Assembly (NCBI GenBank): GCA_007922195.1
Contig: ML682128.1
Location: forward strand, 290,692 to 354,691
Source: Podocnemis expansa
Lineage: Eukaryota > Chordata > Testudines > Podocnemididae
DNA length: 64,000 nt
Direction: 5' to 3'
Shown here piece after piece: positions 56,327 to 64,000 of this stretch (within the stretch, counting starts at the first letter, position 1; every line of letters starts with the position of its first letter). Below the pieces are notes generated by a model that was given only the letters and a program-made list of their open reading frames with translations, did no database searches and was not told the DNA's origin. A program made the translations under genes and the position numbers.

Positions 56327-59300
56327 GTAAGAGCGGCAGCGAACCGGCCGGCTGGGGCTGAGTCCCCGGGGGTCTTTTGCAGCTCTCTCGTGGCTTGCTG
56401 CATCCTACCGCCTCATCCAGTCCACCCCGCCTCAAGATTAGATCAGTGCAATACAACACACCCGTGTCGACGGGCAGAGGGAGGCAGAAAATCAAAGGGA
56501 GGGAAATGGCAAGCGAAATTAGGCATCGGGAATGTGATCGACAAGTGTAATGATGAGCTTGGCTTTATCTTCTCTTTCCCCTGGCCCTCAGAAATGCATT
56601 TTAACAGTGAAGCCCTTTCCTCAGAAGAGGAGGATGCAGACATTCAGGACAGTAAAATAAAATCCTTGGACAAAAACCTGTCTCCGAAGAAAACCATCAC
56701 ACAGATTATGAAGGATAAGAAGAAGCAGACTCAGCTCACCCTACAGTGGTAAGGCTCTCACCTGTCCTGTAGTGCAATTTCAGAACACACTTGTAATAAT
56801 AAAGATGCATGTCTGTGTAAGTACAGATTGTTGTAATAAGCCATGAATCCTGCATCTCTGTTCAAATCAAAACATAGGGTTAGAAGGGACCTCATCAAGT
56901 CCAAACCCCTGGGAATTGAACTGAGGACCATCTGCATAGTAAGCAGAAGTGCTAGGACTATGTCAAGCCATCTTTCTTTCAGAAAGCTAATCATTATTTG
57001 CAAAGGCTGTGTGCATTAGGGTGGTAAAATCTGTGTCAGAAAGCTTGCCCAAAGAAAGTGACTTTACAACTTGCAGAAAAAGCGTCTATTGCTGAGTATT
57101 GGCACATAGGTAAACTGAATCAACAACTGAAACAGACAACTAGAATATGGAAGATTTTGTACCAAAAGGGGACTTTCAGCATTTGTTTATCCAAAAAATG
57201 AAATCGTTTCCTGTAGCCCATATTCACAATATTTGCCATTTGGTCTGGTGCTGTTTTGAAAAACTTTACCTAAAAATTTAGCCCAAAGATATTTGAAGTA
57301 GATTTTCTAGGGATTATATGTGTGACTTTTATTAGCTTTAATGTAGACTGTAGTAAATTGTGAAGGGTGTCATTTTAGGTGGGTATCTGTGAAAGAGTTA
57401 ACCTATTCACAGATGCATTCATTGCTCCTCATTTATTGCAGTTGAATGTACCCTATGATCCAAACCTCTGAAGTGGAAATTTGTTTGAAAACATAAAGAT
57501 CCTAACAGAAATATTACATTATTTGGTAAAAAGAAGAGACTATCAATGAGCATCTGATCTGCAGTTGCTGAGCACCAGTTTATTTCAGTACGATAGGGTT
57601 ATCCATATTTCTGCAAAAATAAATAGCCTTGAAAAACAAGTAGATGAGCAATGAATTAAGACATTTATAAAAGAAGAGGTTGATTGTCATTTGAACCTAT
57701 GACTTAAGTACTTTTTTTGAATTGTAATGTGGCTGTGACTCAAAACCCTGATTTTACTGCATTTTGGACAAAGACTACACCAAGTAATAGCCCTTAGTTG
57801 ATATATATTCCCTCTGTGTCATTGCTGAAGTCAGGGAAAAATCCCACTGAAGTCAACAGGATCTTTGTTACAAACTTCAGATCTAGCCCTATATTAATTC
57901 CTCTGTCTGTGAAAATCATATAAACTCAGGATTGTACTGCTGCAGAAAATCCTTTTATGTATTTATTTAATTTGAGAGAAGGGCAGCTATTATGTGTGAA
58001 TGGCATAGACACTAGTGAAGGGTAGAATGGGTTAGATGTTAAATAGCTACTGGGCTGAGATATCCCCAAATGCCATATTCTCCTAGGCAAGATGAATTGG
58101 CCACCAGGCTTCATTTCGTTCCTTGAAGTGCCACCTTGATGTTCGTCATTGCTAGCCTCTGTGTCGCTTTTAAATGAAGTGACAAGATAATAAGAAACCC
58201 AGGCACACACCCATTCAAACATGAGTCTAATAAACGAATGAATGAGCCTAGGTGAGATGGTGTCTGAATTCCTTTCCATCCCCTCTCTAAATGAACATTT
58301 TCAATTTCTCCTGACACTAGATGTTTAGACAGAGATTGCATATTGAACTAGTCCAGGCATCAGGATCTGGATTTAGGCTTTGGATCAGTCAAAAGTGTTG
58401 GGTTAAAATTATCCCTGGGGCAAATATATTGTATTTCAGTAAGTAACACTGAGGAGGAATTCTTCCCATTATTCTGCAGTAGTGATTTTTCTTGTTTCCA
58501 CTCACCCCAATTTCTTGCTGAAGAAGAAAGCTACTCGCTGTCATTACCTTTTACTAGTAGATCCATAAAGCACGGCAGATCAGATTATGCCTTTTGACTT
58601 CTCCATCTTGCCTATGGTTCTATATAGTAAGTTGTTGACTAGTATGTTGTAGTGAGAGCTCTCAGTACATTTTGCAGAAAGGGCTGCAGAAAAGGATGGA
58701 GGAAAAATGAAATGGGGAAACATAAGGTGTGGCTTTTTAGTCCAGTTATCGTTTTTACTCTGCAGGCTGGAAGAAAACTACATCGTGTGTGAAGGAGTGT
58801 GTTTACCAAGATGTATCCTATATGCACATTATTTAGACTTCTGCAGGAAAGAGAAGCTAGAACCTGCCTGTGCTGCAACATTTGGGAAGGTAAAAAGTAA
58901 ATGTCTCACTGTTTATTGCTTGTTAAACTAATTCTTGTACAAAACCATTTTTAACTGCACCCATGTTGTCCTGACTGTAAAATGAACAAATCCTTATGCT
59001 TTCTGGAGCCCTTGCATCTTTGAATTAAATCGGGTCTGCCTAAACCTTCCTGGCTCGAAAGGGGTAGTTGGGTTATTCTAGTTCAGTAAAACAAAGAAGG
59101 AGTTCTGTGGCACTTAAAGACTAACAAATCTCTTGACTGGCACTGTCAAATCTTGAAGAGACATTCTCTCTCAGGGCCCTTGCTTTGCAATGAAATGGAT
59201 GTGATTCTTCATATAAAAATGCAGACTGAGTGATCTGATACAGAAGACACAGCTTTATACTTGGCAGCTTTTTTGTAATTAAAGAAGAAAATTCTGAGAT

Positions 59301-62300
59301 GTTCTATAGGGGAGAGAAGAGTAAAGAACAGAATGAGCTTCTAAATGGGGAACTGTTGAATCCCCCTCTCTCAACCTCTTCCATCAAATTAGTCCTGAAA
59401 TCATTTAATCAGAGCAAGTTATGAACATTCCAAATGAAAACCAACACAGTAAGTGAAATAGGAAACCAAGAATGGATCGTAGATCAGTTTTGTAAAGCAC
59501 CACTGGTCCATTCAGTTTGCTTACAGAACTGAAATGCATTAGTCTAATGAAACAGCTGTAATGGAAATTAACTCCAGTTCAGTAAATGTTCGCTTGGCAC
59601 ATTTTTTTTTACCTGTGTTGGCTATACTAAGGGATACCATCTCACTTTGATTAAATGATTTAATTGTTATTGGGGGAAACAACAATTTTCCACTTAAACA
59701 GTATTTTTATTGTGAATGTTATTTCCTCTGCTTATGGGATCAAAGGACTTTCTGATCTGTTCATCACCCAGAAAAAGACCAGGGGCTCGGGTGCCGGGAC
59801 TTGCACGGTTTAGGTGCACTGCTCCTGCAGACTCGGGGCTTGAGCCTCGTAAGCCCAGTGCCAGCAACGCTTCTGGCATCTGCTGCCTTAAGTGTCACTG
59901 AAACAATTATTGTTGAGGAAGAATGAGTAGGGCATTAATTTAGGGCATGGGTTTAAGTCCCTGCTCTGCTACAGACTTCCTGTGTGACGTTGAGCAAGCC
60001 ACTTCATCTCTCTGTGCCTTAATTCCTGATCTGTGAAATGGGGACAATAGCACTTCACTCCTTCACAGGGGTTTTGTGAGGATAAATACACTAAACACTG
60101 TGAGGTGCTCAGGTACTGTGGCAATGGAGGTCATGGAAGTGCCAGAGAAAGAGTCATTTGTATATCTTAGCCTTCACGTTGCACATTTAAAATGGCAGTT
60201 TTGTTCATTTAAGGATGTGTGGGCCATTTTTTTTACCAGTGTCTTGTCACATTTCCATTAGTCCCATGTGACTGTGCTTATGTCATCAATGCAAGGGAAT
60301 TAGAAACAGGACATCTGAATCTTATCTTTAGCTTTGCCTCTGACTTTCTGTGCAAGCTCAGAAAAATTACCTGTCCTTAAGATTTGTAATAACCCTACTT
60401 CCTATTGGGGGAAAACTAGATAAGTCAGGGCTAACAAAATTCTCTGACATCAGAAGTTCTGTCTAAATTCAAATATTCACCTGCAGACAGCTGGCGTAGC
60501 GCAGTCTGTGGATCTGTACCACCCTGTCAGAGAGCTGGAAAGCACTCAGTCATATGCTGCTGTCAGCGGAAATCCTGCTTTCCCTGTATGTTATTCAGGG
60601 AGAGATTACAGGCAAGCCTACACTGTTGATGGCAGCTCCAACAGCGTAGAATCGATTATGCAAGTTTGACTGAGCGTTCGTAAAGATGTACTCAAACAAA
60701 CTCAGAAGTAGCTGGAGGTTGATCTGTTAAGACCTACCCAGCAAGAAGTGTAGCACTGATTTGATCAGAAGAGGAATTTCCTGTCAAATCAACACTATAG
60801 GGACCCTGTGGTAAGTAAGCAGTAGGCAATCGAAGGAAGTTATGGAAGGTATTTTATGCGTATTCCCCTTCGATTGTTGCCAAAATTGTCCTGTGGTGTA
60901 AACCAGAGTTATAATGTATGAGGAGGTCCAGTTTTTCAGGGAGCACTCTGTTCCCCTGTAGACTGGCCACAATCCCATCAGGAAGAATAGACCAAGCTCC
61001 TTACAGTACCTCCTGGCACTCTGTAGCTGAAGGGAGTAGGACAGGGTGAGGACATGTTTTCTCCTCTCCACATTCCCATATATACCAGCTAGCAACCTTG
61101 CCTGCCATTGCATCCCCTCTCAAGCAGCAGAACTATCATGCTGCCATGGATTTTTGGAAGCAATTCTGGCTGATTTCCTCCTGGGGCCTTTTCTACCTCT
61201 CCTCCAGCCAGTCTTGAACTGCACAAGGCAATATCTAGATCTGACACACAGGTCCAGCAGGTGCAGTAGGGCTTGGAGTGGGTGTTGAAAGCTACCTCTA
61301 CTTGCTGAAACATTTTTATCACTGTGTGACATTTCTTATGTGAATGTTATTAGATCACCCCAGCAGTTTTCTCCCTTCCTGAACTGGTCAGGTGGGACAG
61401 ATATGGTTTTAGAGTCTTGGCCTACTGCTCTCCTTAGGTGGACGTGCTCTCCTTGAGTTGGTTTTCTCCACCATTTGCAATATTGCAGCTTGGTGAGCAA
61501 GAGGTTAGAAGCCATTTGTCCCTTCCCTATTCCACGTAGTCCCTAATTCTGTCATCCCCTTTGCTCAGCTGTGGCTCACTTCCCAGTGCTGCAACTTCCC
61601 TCTCTCCTACCCAGTCCAAAAGCACACTCAAGTATGTTCAGTCCCCTGGTACACTCCCTGGCCTGACCTCTTCTCTTTCCATTCCCTGTGTAGACACTTG
61701 GTACCCACCTTTCTTTTCCAGGGCCTAAACGTTGTCCAGCCCACATATGGCTGATGCCTTCCTTTCTGCTCTAGAGCCCACATACACCACACTGTACTTG
61801 CAGGAATACAGTTCTGCTGTCAGTCCTTTCCTTCCACCTGACATCCTCCCTAGATGCTCCACTGGATCATTTGTCCGAAGCTTAGGGGCAACCCACTGAG
61901 TGGGCTTCTCCTGAAGACAACTTATCTTTGTGGTGTCAACTAAAAGTGAGAATGGGAAAGAAATCTTCGGCGCAGTGTAGATGTGTTTGCACGTGCTCAC
62001 ATGTTTATAAGGACATCTGGAGTTACAAAGTGGGAGGAGCTAGGATATTAAACTCCCTAAACTTTCAAATCACCTCTGCTCTGGGCTCTAAAGAGCATAA
62101 GCAGTTTGTCTGATTGTTTGTGGATCTTGATAGCATTTAAATAATATTGCTTATTTTGAATCACAAATGTAACAGTTTTTGCTCTCTGCAGTCTTCTCTC
62201 GTACCACCACATGACTACTGACAAAGGAAACATGCCCTTTCTAGAAACTAATATGCCTGATTTTCTCATTAGACAATTCGCCAGAAGTTCCCCCTTCTTA

Positions 62301-62334
62301 CCACAAGGCGGCTTGGGACAAGAGGCCATTCAAA
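56122..62334 (+). CDS. RFX6: RFX6, coding exons 1-4 (gene continues to the right)
   Basis: RFX6 is a nuclear transcription factor needed for pancreatic islet and enteroendocrine differentiation. Joined exons 56122-56326, 56592-56748, 58766-58889 and 62273-62334 give residues 1-182 plus two bases; the human protein is 928 residues. The N-terminus MAKAPGGDD is close to human MAKVPELED, and REDC-LLGKGLL-YPE is shared. The acidic SSEEEDAD and [20 protein letters not shown] blocks follow. From W121 the RFX winged-helix DNA-binding domain begins ([20 protein letters not shown], then [12 protein letters not shown]). All donors are GT, all acceptors AG, and phases 1, 2, 0 and 2 connect. The start at 56122 is chosen by homology and its context (A at -3, G at +4). 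The upstream frame is open to 55936, so an in-frame extension cannot be excluded from sequence alone. The rest of the domain and the dimerisation region lie beyond the edge. Confidence 0.97.
56592..56748 (+). CDS. RFX6: RFX6 coding exon 2
   Basis: Acceptor CCCTCAG, donor TG|GTAAGG. It completes E69 and encodes [19 protein letters not shown] to TLQ plus two bases of W121. Intron 1 is only 265 bp. The acidic serine cluster and the lysine-rich KDKKKQ are shared with mammalian RFX6. Confidence 0.96.
56840..56965 (-). repeat. CR1 3'-end fragment in RFX6 intron 2
   Basis: CATAGGGTTAGAAGGGACCTC and CATCAAGTCCAAACCCC are CR1 tail words in reverse orientation. Confidence 0.6.
56966..58765. other. RFX6 intron 2, otherwise unremarkable
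   Basis: AT-rich intron. 'CCCACTGAAGTCAACAGG' at about 57842 is a trace of a common diverged reptile repeat. No exon-like segment beyond those listed. Confidence 0.5.
58766..58889 (+). CDS. RFX6: RFX6 coding exon 3
   Basis: Acceptor CTCTGCAG, donor AAG|GTAAAA. It encodes [20 protein letters not shown] through [10 protein letters not shown], the first half of the RFX winged-helix domain, in residues 122-162. The sequence appears identical to the human peptide as I remember it. It ends in phase 0. Confidence 0.97.
59056..59132 (+). mobile_element. Penelope-like terminal repeat fragment in RFX6 intron 3
   Basis: CGAAAGGGGTAGTTGGG, GTTCTGTGGCACTTAAAGAC and TAACAAATC match the left arm of the inverted-pair repeats. 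It is cut off soon after. Confidence 0.72.
59776..59880 (-). mobile_element. GC-rich hAT family, short derivative in RFX6 intron 3
   Basis: The segment from CAGGGGCTCGGGTGCCGGG to CAGTGCCAGCAACGCTTCTG has family-like inverted ends (inverted right end CAGAAGCGTTGCTGGCACTG). Flanking 8-mers do not match. At about 105 bp it is a heavily deleted copy. Confidence 0.6.
59905..60150 (+). repeat. MIR-like SINE in RFX6 intron 3
   Basis: It is nearly complete: GTTTAAGTCCCTGCTCTGC, ACTTCCTGTGTGACGTTGAG, CTCTCTGTGCCTTAATTCC, GTGAAATGGGGACAATAGC and GTGAGGTGCTCAGGTACTG follow the MIR-type order. Confidence 0.82.
60151..62272. other. Remainder of RFX6 intron 3
   Basis: No further exon seen. CAAGCCTACACTGTTGATGG at about 60613 may be a MITE terminus of the 47.4-kb subfamily. 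Confidence 0.4.
62273..62334 (+). CDS. RFX6: RFX6 coding exon 4
   Basis: Acceptor CTCATTAG, donor CAAA|GTAAGG. It encodes [20 protein letters not shown] plus two bases of the next lysine codon (residues 163-182). It contains the RRLGTRG motif of the DNA-recognition part of RFX domains. The 62-bp exon is too short to be found by open-frame length; it is read through from the intron upstream. Confidence 0.95.
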
Positions 62335-62389
62335 GTAAGGCACGGTTATTATTCATGCATCTTCATAGAATATAGGCTGTTAAACATGC

Positions 62390-62398
62390 AAGAGAGAG

Positions 62399-62449
<51 letters not shown>
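62390..62449. repeat. (GA)n(TG)n microsatellite in RFX6 intron 4
   Basis: A short AG run (62390-62401) is followed by 24 perfect TG units (62402-62449). Confidence 0.98.
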
Positions 62450-62450
<1 letters not shown>

Positions 62451-64000
62451 CGCACGTGCATGGGGAAAGAGAGAAAGCTTAATCTGAAAACCGGTTTGTA
62501 TTTTGGAAAAATCACTGTATGCCTGATTTTTATATTTAATCGCTTTTCCCCAGATTTACCATTATCTTTATAATGTCATGGCTCTTCTAGAGTATTTCCA
62601 GTCTTTTGTAAGATATTTATTGTTATTGCTCATTTTCTGAGGAAAATTGTCACTGGACTATGATTCTTATTATTCTATTTAGCAAACCTGGCAATTTTTC
62701 ATTGCTACTTCCAAATTAAAGTGAAGCTGTATCTGACACTATTAGAGATAAACATGTAGTTTTATACCTAAAAGAAAATATACAAATGACTTTTGTGAAG
62801 GATAGTTTTATGAGGACTTCGAGAAGTTCACAGTTGTAGCTCCAGACTTCTTCAATCTAATCAACCAATTTATTTGTATAACTGGTCTGTGGAGTGTTGG
62901 AGTTCAGGAGCACCTCATGCAGGTTTTTCACATGTATCTGTAACTCAGTATGATGCCTTGTGTGTAAGTGATGTCAGGACAGTGCTGTTTCTAGCTCTAG
63001 ACAGTGTAGATGTAGTATTATGATGAATTTCATGGTATGACACCACCTTTTCTTTTTGAATACCCCAAGAACTTTGAGGAAGTGCTGATTGAGTTTCCCC
63101 GAAGTAATTTTAATTGGAGAATTAAATGTAAAAACTGTCTTTTTTCCATGGGTTGTATATATTCTTAAGGAAGTAGGGAGCAGTGTAGTGTACAGAAGCA
63201 CCAAGACCACAGTTGTGGCAAAAAAGTACCTTGGCCACATGCCTGGGAGTCTTAACATTTCCTTGATGCTCAATCATTGAATAAGCAGGAGCCAGCTATT
63301 TCAGTGAACTCTCTTCCCAATGTGCAAAATTACTGGTGCAGCAACATTCTGTGTTGTTTGAAGCTAACGCTGTCTCTAAGGACCTGCTACAAGGGACTGA
63401 AGATTGTTAGTGACCTTAACAGCTAATTTCCATACTTACCAATATTTGGGTTTTGTAAAGTTTACAGTTAAAGTAGAATTTCTTGGATTTCAAAAATGGG
63501 GGGGGGGCTTTTCTAAAGAGGGGGGGGTTTCATTAAGCTTTTTTATTTTCTTGTAAAGTATTGTGCAAAAAAGTTAACAGTTCTCAACCTGAAGTCCAGT
63601 TTTGTCAGCTTCTTATCTGCAGATTTCTATTGGCTTCAGAATAGGTTTTTCCTAAGAATGCCCATGTTGCTATGAGGAGAATTATAGGATATCAATGGTG
63701 TCCATGTTTCTGTGAATATATCTATCTGCACTAGTAAAGAGTTACTCAGGCCCTTAGTCAAGCAAGCATCTAAGTATGTATATAACTACAAGTACCCACA
63801 TAGTTCCAGGATTACTTCCATACTTAAAAGTTATGCATGTGTTTTTGTGTCTTCCTGAATCAAGGTATAAGAAAATAGACTGGACTCAAGGAAGAGATTG
63901 CAGTAGAATGATGGTTTATAGAGGCATGACTATAAAACAGAGACAAGTAGCAAGGAAAACCATGCCACAATAGTAATAAGAAAATTCACATCCTATATTT
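62450..64000. other. RFX6 intron 4, partial
   Basis: I looked for the next RFX6 exon (expected to continue YHYYGIGIKESS) and did not find it, so it lies beyond the window. G-runs occur at about 63500-63530. Nothing else is recognised. Confidence 0.5.

Larger units (their letters stand above)
55600..56400 (+). promoter_or_regulatory. RFX6 CpG-rich promoter and 5' UTR region
   Basis: G+C and CpG content rise sharply at about 55600 and fall after 56400, spanning RFX6 exon 1. No TATA box is seen. The transcription start cannot be placed from sequence alone. The upstream edge coincides with the end of the MITE at 55565. CpG-island promoters with several starts are usual for developmental transcription factors. 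Confidence 0.75.

Noticed and set aside
62160..62272. Apparent acceptor CTCTGCAG at about 62185-62192 followed by an open stretch
   Set aside because: The stretch (TCTTCTCTCGTACCACCAC) does not encode RFX6 sequence. The true acceptor is CTCATTAG at 62272, where TIRQKFP starts in the right phase.
1..64000. CRISPR arrays, rRNA, tRNA genes, bacterial operons or endogenous viral genes
   Set aside because: No spaced identical repeats, no tRNA cloverleaf with intact A and B boxes, and no gag/pol/env-like frames were seen. The reverse transcriptase frames are all LINE-type (CR1). MIR-like SINEs are tRNA-derived but not tRNA genes.

Overview
The window is vertebrate nuclear DNA, most likely from a non-avian sauropsid. 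A turtle is my first guess and a crocodilian the alternative. The reasons are CR1 LINEs of several ages, recognisable MIR-like and L2-like elements, Penelope-like retroelements and many non-autonomous hAT and Harbinger-type elements. Birds and squamates would not normally show this mix. The species cannot be named from the sequence.

Two host genes can be supported, arranged head to head. GPRC6A (class C GPCR) is on the minus strand: only its first coding exon (4594-4787) is inside, and the rest should lie beyond the left edge. RFX6 (RFX winged-helix factor of gut and pancreatic endocrine cells) is on the plus strand: coding exons 1-4 lie at 56122-56326, 56592-56748, 58766-58889 and 62273-62334. 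All splice phases agree, and the gene continues past the right edge. The start codons are about 51.3 kb apart, the order I know from mammals (GPRC6A then RFX6, divergent). RFX6 exon 1 sits in a GC- and CpG-rich promoter block with a near-consensus HNF1-type site about 290 bp upstream of the ATG.

The 51 kb between the genes is mostly transposon debris. 0-0.5 kb: end of a Harbinger-type MITE with a GC-rich minisatellite. 1.6-4 kb: CR1 (minus). 5.8-7.8 kb: older CR1 (minus) split by about 0.9 kb of unidentified sequence. 9.2-10.6 kb: CR1 (plus). 10.8-12.5 kb: cluster of MITEs and hATs. 13.9-17.7 kb: near-full-length CR1 (minus) carrying a MITE and a hAT insertion. 19.3-20 kb: Penelope-like end carrying a MITE. 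21.8-40 kb: scattered MIR, L2, hAT and MITE copies and a (GAAA)n assembly gap. 40.9-45.6 kb: two Penelope-like elements with GIY-YIG remnants, one with a 1.6-kb minisatellite-bearing MITE inserted. 46-55.6 kb: further MITEs, L2 and at least six hATs, ending about 550 bp before the RFX6 start codon.

The most interesting non-genic signals are three. (1) Hammerhead-ribozyme-like cores occur in the terminal repeats of the Penelope-like elements and of a second repeat family, often as inverted pairs. (2) A GC-rich hAT family has about seven copies, five with convincing 8-bp target-site duplications. (3) A Harbinger-type MITE family with TTA/TAA duplications is present, and one insertion is confirmed by an empty paralogous site in this window. 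All boundaries come from reading by eye and were not computed.
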